NCBI GenBank assembly: GCA_009774535.1
Contig: VSNY01000170.1
Coordinates: forward strand, 1-8,201
Direction of reading: 5' to 3'
Length of the DNA: 8,201 bases
Source of the DNA: Lachnospiraceae bacterium
GTDB taxonomy: Bacteria; Bacillota; Clostridia; Lachnospirales; Lachnospiraceae
Of this stretch, positions 1-7,169 are shown piece by piece. The notes beneath the pieces are model-generated. The model saw nothing but the letters and a program-made list of their open reading frames with translations. It was not told the origin of the DNA and did not search any database. Position 1 is the first letter of the stretch; each line of letters begins with the position of its first letter. The position numbers and the translations under genes were made by a program.

Positions 1-82
1 GTAGGTCTATTAAAGTTACCCTTCTTCAAGAAAATCTTTTTTATTTTCCTCTTGACATTTCACCAAATTGCTTTCTGGACGG
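1..82. other. Downstream region after the radical SAM gene, no gene supported
   Basis: An AT-rich stretch after the radical SAM stop. On the minus strand it holds a five-codon ATG ORF and, near the edge, a TTG frame (LKKGNFNRP) running out of the window without a well-placed ribosome binding site. No terminator hairpin is clear, so the operon may continue. Confidence 0.4.
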
Positions 83-994
83 TCATTCCTGCCGCCCTTT
101 TTTCTTGTAGCCGCTTGGCACATAATCCTTAAAATCTTTTACAGAGTAAAACAGCCACTTGTTGTTTACCCACCTCTGCATCTTCCTTGTTTCCTCCGGC
201 GCTGTGGGCTTTTCGTATATCATCACATACGGGTCATACCCCATATCCCGCAGGGTATAAATACGGTACAAATCCTGCTCATGGGTGCTTCCATAGTTGG
301 TAAGCACATAGACACGCCTTTTCCGCTTGTCCTTTACGGTTGTATGTTCCAAAAACTTTTGGAAATAGGGGATTAAATCATCTTCCGGATTATCCCATGC
401 GAAATGCAGCGTTTTTATTTTTATCTGGTTGAGCGCCGCCACTTTCTCCGGCGTGATGAGCCGCACATCAAGCCCCTGCGTAAAATCAACAGTTGCCCCG
501 CTATCCGCAAGCTGCCCTAAAAGCCTTTCCCAATCAGGGCAGGCTAAGATATTTGCGTCTAAGAGTTTGATCTCCTTTTCTCCGCCCCAAAACTCGGAAA
601 GGTCAGCCACCGCCTCCGTTTTTCTTCCCTCTTTATCCCCAACGATACAGAAGCCACACCCACGAGGACAGCCCCTTGAAAGGAAACCGTAAGCAGTTCC
701 CGCAAACTGCGGGTACAGCCCATAGTCCGGGTGCGTATGCTCCACGATGTCAGGCAGCTTATTGTCAAGACCGTACCCTGTGCCGCCTTTTATGACGTGG
801 TAAGCCTTTACGCTGCCTTCATAATCTTTTGAATAAGTGTCAGTGAATACCCTGCTCATATAAACAAGGTCATACCACTTGTTTTTGTCGTACCATTCCA
901 CCGTATCGCCCCTTGCCTTATGGTAGGCGGACAGCTTCATCAGGCAGAGGTTGGGGAAATTATGACCGTCTACATCAATCAATCCAATCTTCAC
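83..994 (-). CDS. Radical SAM protein of conjugative element, substrate unknown
   Basis: A 303-residue protein. Residues 109-116 hold the radical SAM cluster motif C-x3-C-x2-C (RGCPRGCGFC), which binds a [4Fe-4S] cluster and S-adenosylmethionine. About 108 residues precede it; the start, KIGLIDVDGHNFPNL, resembles the Rossmann-like N-terminal part of MiaB/B12-type radical SAM proteins, but I see no DxHxxG cobalamin motif. LLDANIL (144-150) and FTQGLDVRLI (171-180) fit later strands of the radical SAM barrel. The C-terminus is basic (GYKKKGRQE), with no second Cys cluster or membrane segment. I chose the GTG at 994 because AAGGAGG lies 5 bases upstream; a TTG at 1012 in the same frame has no such site. 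The GTG overlaps the methyltransferase stop (GTGA), so the two are translationally coupled. The fold is confident; substrate and role are not known. It could modify a nucleic acid or a peptide. Confidence 0.85.
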   Translation of the reverse strand: MKIGLIDVDGHNFPNLCLMKLSAYHKARGDTVEWYDKNKWYDLVYMSRVFTDTYSKDYEGSVKAYHVIKGGTGYGLDNKLPDIVEHTHPDYGLYPQFAGTAYGFLSRGCPRGCGFCIVGDKEGRKTEAVADLSEFWGGEKEIKLLDANILACPDWERLLGQLADSGATVDFTQGLDVRLITPEKVAALNQIKIKTLHFAWDNPEDDLIPYFQKFLEHTTVKDKRKRRVYVLTNYGSTHEQDLYRIYTLRDMGYDPYVMIYEKPTAPEETRKMQRWVNNKWLFYSVKDFKDYVPSGYKKKGRQE

Positions 995-1764
995 TCCTGC
1001 CTCCTTAAACAATCCGAATCTATAAGCGGTTTTATTCTTGGCAGTATAATATCCTTGACGTATGTATCATTTATTTCTGAAGCAGTAAAATTTCTCCCAT
1101 TTTTGATACACACCGCAATTTCACTCCCAGAACCCGCAAACGGTATCACCACCATATCCCCGGTATTGCTGCTCGCCAGCACTATCCTTTCCACCAGCTT
1201 TTCCGGCTTCTGCGTAGGGTGTGCCGTTGCTTCCTTATAATTGGGCATAATCCTCGAAAATTCCCATACGTTTCCGCAGCTTTTCCCTTTTGGATTTTTT
1301 CTTTTGTCTTTTTCACCGCCCGGAAGGTACGGGATTCTCACCGCATCTTGATTGATTTCATGGTATTGGTTGCTGTAAAACCACAAAAACTCTGTTTCCA
1401 CCCGGTAAGCTCCTTTTCCCGGTCTGCCCGTTTTATAATTCCATACAATCAGGTTTCTCTTAATCCACCCGAATCTGTTTAAAACTTCAACAGATACCCG
1501 GTCTATCATCCGGCTGCTCCCCCAACAATAAAAAGCTCCTGTTGGTTTTAATATCCGGTAACATTCTCTTACCCACTCCATGCACCATTCCAGATATTCT
1601 CTCTCTGAACGGAAAATAAAATCAAATTCTCCCCTCATCCGGTAATATGGCGGGTCTGCTATTACCAAATCAACGCTTCCGGCGGGCAAACTCCGCAAAA
1701 CAGGGATACAATCACTTATATAGAGGGAACTTCCGCCAAACTGCCCATGAAGCACATTTTTCAT
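991..1764 (-). CDS. DPPY-type site-specific DNA methyltransferase, probably N6-adenine, orphan
   Basis: Transfers a methyl group from S-adenosylmethionine to a base in a specific DNA site. Numbering from the upstream GTG at 1776 (261 residues): the catalytic DPPY motif is at 41-44, HPTQKP at 186-191 and the SAM-binding motif PFAGSGS at 212-218. DPPY before the SAM motif, with about 140 residues between for target recognition, is the beta-class order; DPPY favours adenine as target. The usual Asp just before PFAGSGS is Ile here. Two starts are possible: ATG at 1764, one base after the VirB4 stop (TGACATG), or GTG at 1776, overlapping the end of VirB4. GGGGAGG at 1780-1786 lies 3 bases from the GTG and 15 from the ATG, so neither is ideal; I chose the ATG, assuming coupling to VirB4. 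No restriction enzyme gene is visible. Parts of the gene look AT-richer than VirB4 (about 30% G+C at 1021-1080), hinting at separate acquisition. Likely role: protecting the element against host restriction (inference). Confidence 0.88.
   Translation of the reverse strand: MKNVLHGQFGGSSLYISDCIPVLRSLPAGSVDLVIADPPYYRMRGEFDFIFRSEREYLEWCMEWVRECYRILKPTGAFYCWGSSRMIDRVSVEVLNRFGWIKRNLIVWNYKTGRPGKGAYRVETEFLWFYSNQYHEINQDAVRIPYLPGGEKDKRKNPKGKSCGNVWEFSRIMPNYKEATAHPTQKPEKLVERIVLASSNTGDMVVIPFAGSGSEIAVCIKNGRNFTASEINDTYVKDIILPRIKPLIDSDCLRRQE
1000..1006 (-). promoter_or_regulatory. Ribosome binding site of the radical SAM gene
   Basis: AAGGAGG on the minus strand, 5 bases before the GTG at 994 and inside the last codons of the methyltransferase. 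It decides the start of the radical SAM gene against the upstream in-frame TTG at 1012. Confidence 0.8.
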
Positions 1765-1765
1765 G

Positions 1766-3289
1766 TCATAAGTCACTTTCCTCCCCTTTCTGAACAGATT
1801 CCTCCGGTCTTGTGTTCATAATTGCAAAAGTTTTCGTGTCAGACGGGTACTTATCCACGAATGGGATTACCACGTTGTCAAAAAGGATAAGACCGCTTCC
1901 CGGTTCGGAATTGGTCACATGGGCAAGCTGCTTTTCTGACAGCCCTAACTTGTCGGCAAGGATTGTCTGGTCTTTTGCGTTCTGGTTCAGCAGATAAACA
2001 AAATCAGAGTTGCCGAGTATGCCCTCGATTTCCTCTGATTTCAAAAAATCGCCCACATTCTGCGTTAAGCCTGTGGGTATGCCGCCCCATTTACGGAACC
2101 TTTTCCAAATCTCCACGCTGTAAATGGCTGTCTGTTTTTCTTTTAAAAGCAAATGGAACTCATCACAGTAGTACCTTGTGGCAACTTTCCTCTCCCGGTT
2201 CTGTGAAACCCGGTTCCAGACCGCATCCTGCACAATCAACATGCCAAGCTCTTTTAGCTGGTTTCCCAAATCCCTGATGTCAAAGCACATGATACGGTTC
2301 TGCGAATCCACGTTTGTATGGTGGTTGAAATAATTCTGCGAGCCATGCACATATAAGACAAGGCTGTTGGCGATCCGCACCGCCTTCTGCTTCGCTTCTT
2401 TCTGCATCTCCGGGGCTACATCCCTCGGCTCATACTTTAACAGCGCATTATATAAATCCTCCAAAAGCGGCATATTCTCCGGCTTTGGCTCTTTGAAATA
2501 CCCGTCATAGATATGCTTGATGCAGGTGTCGATAATGCCTTTCTCGTCATTCTCAAGACCGTTCTTCCCTCCGGCTATCAGGTCACACAGCGTTATGATA
2601 AAGTCTGATTTCAGCTTTAACGCCTCCTTGTCATTCTTATGGGAGAGCTGAATGTCCATCGGGTTTAAGTAGTCCTTTGAGTTTGTCGCAAGCCTCACCA
2701 CCTGCCCATGCAGCGCATCCACAAGGGCAAAATACTCTCCCTCCGGATCACAGACAATCACATCATCTTTTGTCATAAGGAAACAGGATAAAATCTCCCG
2801 CTTTGCGCTGAATGATTTCCCGGAGCCGGGTGTGCCAAGAATTACCCCGTTTGGTGTCCGAAGCCGCTTTCTGTCTGCCATAATCATGTTGTTGGAAAGT
2901 GCGTTCAGACCATAATAGATTGCCGGGGCAGGCATGAATAATTCCTGCGTACAGAAAGGCACTAAGATAGCTGTGCTTTTTGTGGTAAGCACCCTTTCAA
3001 TGCCCGTATCGTTGCACCCAATCGGCGCAGACGCCATAAGCCCCTGCTCCTGAAGGTACTGTAAGCACCGCAGGTTGCAGTTCGCCTGCTGGATAATGCC
3101 GGACACCCTCTGCGTGATATTCTCCAATGCCCTTTTGCTCCTGCCATAGCAGGTAATGAGGAACGTCATTTTGATGATTTTCTGGTTGCTTGTGTTCAGA
3201 TCGTCAAGCAGTTCCAGCGTGTCTTTTTCGTAAGTGATGATGTCTGTCGGCAGAATGTCCATATCATAACCTGACCTGACTGCCTTCTT
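1766..3289 (-). CDS. virB4: VirB4-like conjugal transfer ATPase (CD1110-type), 3' exon
   Basis: C-terminal 507 codons of the VirB4-like ATPase that powers the type IV secretion channel at the inner membrane. It begins at AAGAAGGCA (KKAVRSGYDMDIL) just after the group II intron and is in frame with the 5' exon, giving EEQ-KKAVRSGYD, the continuous form I recall from uninterrupted relatives. In the spliced 823-residue protein, the Walker A motif GTPGSGKS is at 468-475, followed by CDPEGEY, a typical VirB4 feature; Walker B with catalytic Glu (YYCDEFHLLL) is near 690-698, and GLTQNVGDFL follows as the conserved Gln-containing motif. No frameshift is seen. A Met at 3262 could start a shorter ORF, but no ribosome binding site precedes it, so I treat this as an exon, not a gene. 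The stop TGA at 1768-1766 is one base from the methyltransferase ATG. Confidence 0.93.
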   Translation of the reverse strand, partial: KKAVRSGYDMDILPTDIITYEKDTLELLDDLNTSNQKIIKMTFLITCYGRSKRALENITQRVSGIIQQANCNLRCLQYLQEQGLMASAPIGCNDTGIERVLTTKSTAILVPFCTQELFMPAPAIYYGLNALSNNMIMADRKRLRTPNGVILGTPGSGKSFSAKREILSCFLMTKDDVIVCDPEGEYFALVDALHGQVVRLATNSKDYLNPMDIQLSHKNDKEALKLKSDFIITLCDLIAGGKNGLENDEKGIIDTCIKHIYDGYFKEPKPENMPLLEDLYNALLKYEPRDVAPEMQKEAKQKAVRIANSLVLYVHGSQNYFNHHTNVDSQNRIMCFDIRDLGNQLKELGMLIVQDAVWNRVSQNRERKVATRYYCDEFHLLLKEKQTAIYSVEIWKRFRKWGGIPTGLTQNVGDFLKSEEIEGILGNSDFVYLLNQNAKDQTILADKLGLSEKQLAHVTNSEPGSGLILFDNVVIPFVDKYPSDTKTFAIMNTRPEESVQKGEESDL

Positions 3290-3350
3290 GTAGAGTAGGT
3301 GAAGTGCCGCCTTACATTATTGCTAATGCAGGTCTGCACAGCCCCCTCTC
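3290..3350 (-). ncRNA. Group II intron domain VI with branch-point adenosine
   Basis: The RNA after domain V folds back on itself. GAGGGG near 3345 can pair with CCTACTC near the 3' end, leaving an unpaired adenosine at 3296. This A is the seventh base from the intron 3' end (CTCTAC follows), the usual place for the lariat branch point. The tip of the stem is less certain. Confidence 0.75.
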
Positions 3351-3352
3351 TC

Positions 3353-3386
3353 GAACCGTGCTTGCACCTCTCGATGCACACGGCTC
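3353..3386 (-). ncRNA. Group II intron domain V (catalytic core)
   Basis: A 34-nt hairpin that begins GAGCCGTG and ends CACGGTTC on the minus strand. It has a GAGA tetraloop at its tip and a two-base bulge on the 3' side, the hallmark of group II domain V, which coordinates the catalytic metal ions. It starts 4 bases after the stop codon of the intron-encoded protein. Confidence 0.93.
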
Positions 3387-3390
3387 TCCA

Positions 3391-5211
3391 TTATTGTTCA
3401 ATTTCAAAACTCTGATTGTGGATTTTCTTGTGGCACTCATAGCAAACAACCATTGTTTTCCTGCGTTTTGCAATCATCATCACTTCCCACGGCTCTTTCC
3501 CTTTCAGGTTTTTGAGCTTGTTTACATGATGAATCTCAAACTGCCTGCTTTCCGTACAGCCACATAGCTCACAGGTCTTTGCTTTCAACCTGCTTTCAAA
3601 TGTACTTCTGGTGTGTTTATGTATCATTGTCATTCCGGGAATCGTGTCGCTTGCTTCTTTGCCTTTTGCACAATCCGAATGTTTTGACAGATACAGGTAT
3701 TTCATTCCTTTTTTGGTTTCATACGGAATACACCAGCCGCCTTTTTTGTCACTGAATTTCTCCTTGATTTTCCCAATCGTGCATCTGTGCTTAAACGCAA
3801 GCGTTTTCAGGCAGCTGTATTCCATAAGGTAGCTCATGTAATGCAGTTTATAGAAATTCCCTGCCAGATAATAAAAGTTACAGATGCCCCTGAGTTCCGC
3901 ATCATAAGCAGATACGATTTCAAGGTCTGTGAGGCGCAATAAATCATTTCTGTGTACCGGCTCTAATTCTCCATTTTCTTTCTGCTTTACCACTCCATGC
4001 TTAAATAAGAACGGCTGTATTTTATCTCCCAGCGGGACAGCTAACTCCATGTGGTTTGACATGGTTCTCTGTGTCGTTCCCCTGCCGTTTGGCTTTACGA
4101 TATTGGAACGCCTTATGCGCATATCATAGCCTAAAAACCTTGCATAAGTATTGCTGTGCGTAATCAGCGTCTTTTCTTCGCTTAGCTCCATTTTCAGGCT
4201 GTCCCGGATAAAACAGGACAGTTTCCGTTTGATTTCTTCGCAGTCCTCCCGGCTTCCCCTGACGCCTATGATAAAATCATCTGCATACCGAACGTATTTG
4301 ATTTCTTTGTCCGTCTGTGATTTACAGGGGGTTTTCAAAAGCTGGGAACGGAGTTCCTTTAATTCTTTCAACAGTCTTTCTTTTTCCGTCATGTTGCCAG
4401 CTTCCTCTGCCTTTTTGATATTCTGCTTTACTCTCGTCATTCTGCCCGACAGTCTGGAATATTCCGCTGTGATACGGCTTTTGTACGGTTTTTGGAAGTC
4501 TTTGCTTAATTCTGCCACATACAAATCCAACTCATGCAGGTAGATATTTGCAAGGATTGGCGAAATAATGCCGCCCTGCGGACAGCCGCTGTATGTGTTG
4601 TGGTAAACAAAATCTTCCAAATAGCCTGCTTTCAGGAACTTGTGTATCAGTTTCATCAGCCTTGCATCTTTGATTTTCTTCTGGATGCACCGTATCAGGA
4701 CTTCATGGTTGATGTTGTCAAAACAGCCTTTTATGTCCCCTTCAATAAACCATCTTGTGCCATTCAGGTTATACCGCGCGTAACAGAGTGCGGTATGGCA
4801 ACTTTTTCCCGGTCGAAATCCATGTGAGGTTTCCAAAAATATCGGTTCATAAACAGCTTCCAGTACCATGCGCAATACTTCCTGTACCAGCTTGTCACTA
4901 AAAGAAGGGATTCCCAATGGGCGGTGTTTGCCATTCGGTTTTTTCAGGTAGATTCTGCGTGACGGCTTTGGGCAGTAGCTTTCATCTGCCAGAGAAGCAA
5001 TCAGTTTTTCAACTTTCGCTTCACTGAAACCGTCTGCCGTGTCCCTGTCAGCCCCTTCGGTTGCCGCACCATTATTGGAATACAATTTCTGGTAAGCGAT
5101 AAAATATAAGTCCGGTCGGAGTAAATACCGGTAGAGCCTTGTAAACACTTCTTCTTTGTTCTTTTCAGAGTTTTCCTTCATTCTCTCCAAAATTTCAATC
5201 GTTGGTTTCAT
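3391..5211 (-). CDS. ltrA: Group II intron-encoded reverse transcriptase/maturase with HNH endonuclease (LtrA-type)
   Basis: A 606-residue intron-encoded protein that helps the intron fold and splice, then retrohomes it by target-primed reverse transcription. The reverse transcriptase domain is intact: KPNGKHRPLGIPS (91-103), GDIKGCFDNINH (158-169), SGCPQGGIISP (208-218) and the catalytic YADD (309-312). A basic linker at about 240-300 separates GCPQGG from YADD, with a charged, probably coiled stretch (KKAEEAGNMTEKERLLKELK). The maturase (X) domain covers about 390-500. The C-terminal HNH zinc endonuclease has CELC (547-550), HH (561-562), CYEC (590-593) and a final His598. Start ATG at 5211 has AGGGAGG 10 bases upstream. 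Length is as usual for LtrA-like proteins with HNH. All catalytic residues are present, so the intron may still be mobile. Confidence 0.97.
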   Translation of the reverse strand: MKPTIEILERMKENSEKNKEEVFTRLYRYLLRPDLYFIAYQKLYSNNGAATEGADRDTADGFSEAKVEKLIASLADESYCPKPSRRIYLKKPNGKHRPLGIPSFSDKLVQEVLRMVLEAVYEPIFLETSHGFRPGKSCHTALCYARYNLNGTRWFIEGDIKGCFDNINHEVLIRCIQKKIKDARLMKLIHKFLKAGYLEDFVYHNTYSGCPQGGIISPILANIYLHELDLYVAELSKDFQKPYKSRITAEYSRLSGRMTRVKQNIKKAEEAGNMTEKERLLKELKELRSQLLKTPCKSQTDKEIKYVRYADDFIIGVRGSREDCEEIKRKLSCFIRDSLKMELSEEKTLITHSNTYARFLGYDMRIRRSNIVKPNGRGTTQRTMSNHMELAVPLGDKIQPFLFKHGVVKQKENGELEPVHRNDLLRLTDLEIVSAYDAELRGICNFYYLAGNFYKLHYMSYLMEYSCLKTLAFKHRCTIGKIKEKFSDKKGGWCIPYETKKGMKYLYLSKHSDCAKGKEASDTIPGMTMIHKHTRSTFESRLKAKTCELCGCTESRQFEIHHVNKLKNLKGKEPWEVMMIAKRRKTMVVCYECHKKIHNQSFEIEQ

Positions 5212-5221
5212 TTGAGGTTTT

Positions 5222-5228
5222 CCTCCCT
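5222..5228 (-). promoter_or_regulatory. Ribosome binding site of the intron-encoded protein
   Basis: AGGGAGG on the minus strand, 10 bases before the ATG at 5211. It allows the maturase to be made from the unspliced precursor, independently of virB4 translation, which ends at a stop just inside the intron. Confidence 0.7.
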
Positions 5229-5551
5229 AATCAATTTTACATTTTGGCACACAATAACTGCTTCCCTTCGCCATGTGAGCGGGTTTCCCGCATCTGTTTT
5301 TACAGCCTTCCCTGTCAGTTCAGGGTTCCCGGACTACTATGGAAGCTCCGTTGCCTTGCAGGATATTCAGTGTCATCTTTCTTGTCAAAGACTTGAAATT
5401 TCTCACCTTGCGGCATTACACATAGCCCTTTCGGACATTCCTGTTTAGGCAATCCCCAGTTTGCGTGAATAGTTGGTTGCAGATTGTCGGACGTGTGCTT
5501 TCGTTTCTTTACCACTGGTTCTCCAGCATGTTTCATAGCATTTGGGATAAC

Positions 5552-5578
5552 CAGTTATACGAACAAAATATATAACTG
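5552..5578 (-). other. Exon-binding site 1 (EBS1) hairpin of intron domain I
   Basis: On the minus strand, CAGTTATA (5578-5571) pairs with TATAACTG (5559-5552) as an 8-bp stem. The 11-base loop contains TTGTTC (5566-5561). This can pair with the last six bases of the virB4 5' exon, GAACAG (5847-5842), with one G-U at the splice-site end. This is IBS1-EBS1, which sets the 5' splice site and target choice. Confidence 0.75.
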
Positions 5579-5612
5579 CGCTATGCCAGAGGTTACAGAC
5601 ACATTACCTCCG

Positions 5613-5627
5613 CCCTATCGAAAAGGG
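5613..5627 (-). other. Exon-binding site 2 (EBS2) hairpin of intron domain I
   Basis: On the minus strand, CCCT and AGGG form a short stem. Its loop contains TTCGAT (5622-5617), which can pair with ATCGAG (5853-5848) of the 5' exon, directly next to IBS1, with one G-U. It lies about 55 nt before EBS1 in the RNA, the usual order and spacing. Confidence 0.65.
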
Positions 5628-5841
5628 AACTCGAAACTCACATTTAAAAAATACATTTTCAGCCTCATATCTGCTTAACATTGCGGTTCAGTCGCACCAA
5701 AGTGTCTTTAGGTGACTTGCCGCTTTCCTGCCATGCTATTGTTCCGTTCAGCTTTCGCCTTTCGGTTAGACAGGTTGTTTCCTGTGTTATCCTACAGGGT
5801 AGTACCAAATCTACTTCTATTCACGCCCTTGCTGGGCGCAC

Positions 5842-6789
5842 CTGTTCCTCGATTTTCATTTTCTGAATGTTCGTTAATGCGCCCTTTAACATCTTGATTG
5901 CCTTTACCGGGTCCATCGTCTGCATGTGCATTGTGATTGTAAGGTTATCATCAATGTCCAGCAGCTTTTTTAACAGCTCGTCATTGAACCTCGGCGCAAT
6001 AATGTCAAGGAAATGGACGCTCCCGTACATTTTCCCCGACTTGAAGCGGCTCGGATAGCGGAAGTCAAACCCCGGCGGGGCGATGTAGTCCTTGACGCTC
6101 TTTCCTGACTCTGACAGTTCCTTAAAAGAAAAACGAAACGCCTCCATTGTGTCCTGATTGAAATACTCATGCAGGATACGCAGGCGTTCCTTTCCGTCAA
6201 GGCTTTTCGCATGGGTGCCGAGGTTTAAGAAATTCTTGATGACATCGGCTTCAATGCTGGACAGCTTCGCCTTTGCTTCCCGGTATCCTTTGCACTGGAT
6301 ACCGAAGATAAGATATTTTGACTTGATGATACCGTTGTTTCCCTTTGCCGACTGTTTCTGTAACATCAACCTATATTCCTCACGAATATCGTCAAAATCA
6401 TCGCCCTGCAAGGGTATGTCAAACTGGTCTGTCAAGGTCTGCTCGTTGACCTGCCTGTTGAATAAAAACAATTCAAACCGTATGGACGGGTCAAAGTAAT
6501 TGATGAGCCTGCTGTACTGCTCTAAAATCTCCCCCTGATCCTCAATCTCCAGAAGGTCATAGTTGATGTCATAAAACTCCACCATCTTTGTATAATAATC
6601 GGAATCCACCTGACAGATGCCGTCCCGGTACATCTTTTTGAACGTGATTGTTTTCTGCGCTGTGTCCGGCTTTTCCTGTTTTTTGTCATTCCCGGCAAGG
6701 GTACTCTTTAGCTCCCTCAACCGTTTCTTTTCTGAAAAATTAAGCCCCGCTTTCGGCTTGTTTTCTCTTGCCTGCGGCTTTTTCTTCAA
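5842..6789 (-). CDS. virB4: VirB4-like conjugal transfer ATPase (CD1110-type), 5' exon
   Basis: The first 316 codons of the interrupted VirB4 ATPase. The start is TTG at 6789, supported by a strong AAGGAGGTG 7 bases upstream; it overlaps the end of the prgI-like gene by 50 bases in another frame. The N-terminus is very basic (KKKPQARENKPK). No Walker motif is here; this is the VirB4 N-terminal domain that contacts the membrane partners. The exon ends in KMKIEEQ at the splice site. In an unspliced transcript, reading continues for six codons (VRPARA) into the intron and stops at 5821, giving a 322-residue product without the ATPase domain. With the 3' exon the full protein is 823 residues, about normal for the family. 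Confidence 0.92.
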
Positions 6790-7144
6790 GATAATGCACC
6801 TCCTTCTTTATTTTTTCCCTTTCCTCCAACTGCTTGTAGAGGTTTTCCGATTTATAAGGACGGATTCCCGGCGTGAGTATCTTCTGCCGCACCATGAAGT
6901 ACAGTATCTTCTCCGCCGGGAAACCGTCTTTTTCATACATTGCCAGAAAGAAGAATGGCAGCATGAGGGCTACCATGACAAGCGCCGACGCCTGCGTACC
7001 CAATACCCCTTTTGTCACAAGGTAAAACGGTATGCCCACCGCTGCGGCGCTGCCAAAGCAGATAAGCTGGCGTTTCGTAAGGTTCATCGCCACCTTTGTC
7101 TTGATGCCGCTCAAATCTTTCGGCACTGCTACTGATATTGCCAT
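6740..7144 (-). CDS. prgI: PrgI-like conjugal transfer membrane protein
   Basis: A 134-residue inner-membrane protein, part of the mating channel next to VirB4. Two hydrophobic segments at about 27-45 and 51-69 are followed by EKDGFPAEKILYFMVRQKIL, a stretch conserved in PrgI proteins, and a charged, probably coiled C-terminus (KQLEEREKIKKEVHYLEEK). The start at 7144 (MAISVAVPKDL) is preferred: AGGAAAGGG lies 8 bases upstream, while the ATG at 7150 is only 2 bases from it. Its place between VirB6-like and VirB4 genes is standard for Tn1549/CTn elements. The 3' end overlaps virB4 by 50 bases. No damage seen. Confidence 0.87.
   Translation of the reverse strand: MAISVAVPKDLSGIKTKVAMNLTKRQLICFGSAAAVGIPFYLVTKGVLGTQASALVMVALMLPFFFLAMYEKDGFPAEKILYFMVRQKILTPGIRPYKSENLYKQLEEREKIKKEVHYLEEKAAGKRKQAESGA
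6797..6805 (-). promoter_or_regulatory. Ribosome binding site of virB4, supports a TTG start
   Basis: AAGGAGGTG on the minus strand inside the 3' end of the prgI-like gene. It is 7 bases before TTG at 6789, with the GGAGG core 9 bases away. This close match supports the rare TTG start of virB4. Confidence 0.8.
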
Positions 7145-7169
7145 AAGCATTTCCCTTTCCTGATATTTT

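Larger units (their letters stand above)
3290..5841 (-). mobile_element. Group II intron with encoded reverse transcriptase, inserted in virB4
   Basis: A complete 2552-nt retroelement and ribozyme in the sense orientation of virB4. The 5' end is GTGCGCCCAGCAAGGGCGTG, a typical bacterial group II start (GTGYG). The 3' end is CTCTAC, fitting the ...AY rule. About 630 nt (domains I-III) precede the ORF at 5211-3391, which sits in domain IV; domains V and VI follow. The insertion is in phase 0 between codons 316 and 317 of virB4. Exon-binding loops match the 5' exon (separate entries). The base 5' of EBS1 (position 5567, U) can pair with the first 3' exon base (3289, A). All parts needed for splicing and mobility seem intact. 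The exact structural class (IIA, IIB or chloroplast-like) is not resolved by eye. Confidence 0.95.

Noticed and set aside
1..30. Possible start of a next gene at a TTG on the minus strand
   Set aside because: Only nine codons are in the window, the purine-rich sequence upstream is too far away, and no family can be recognised.
1766..3262. Separate 498-codon gene starting at ATG 3262
   Set aside because: The reading frame continues upstream to the intron end (KKAVRSGYD), no ribosome binding site precedes the ATG, and the missing N-terminal half is found at 6789-5842.
4151..4543. Plus-strand ORF of 130 codons
   Set aside because: It lies opposite the reverse transcriptase gene, has no family motif or ribosome binding site, and reads like antisense of a real gene.
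5315..5536. 73-codon minus-strand ORF inside the intron 5' region
   Set aside because: It falls in the structured ribozyme domains I-III and has no recognisable protein features.
6617..7135. Plus-strand ORF of 172 codons
   Set aside because: It is antisense to virB4 and the prgI-like gene, whose minus-strand products have clear family features.
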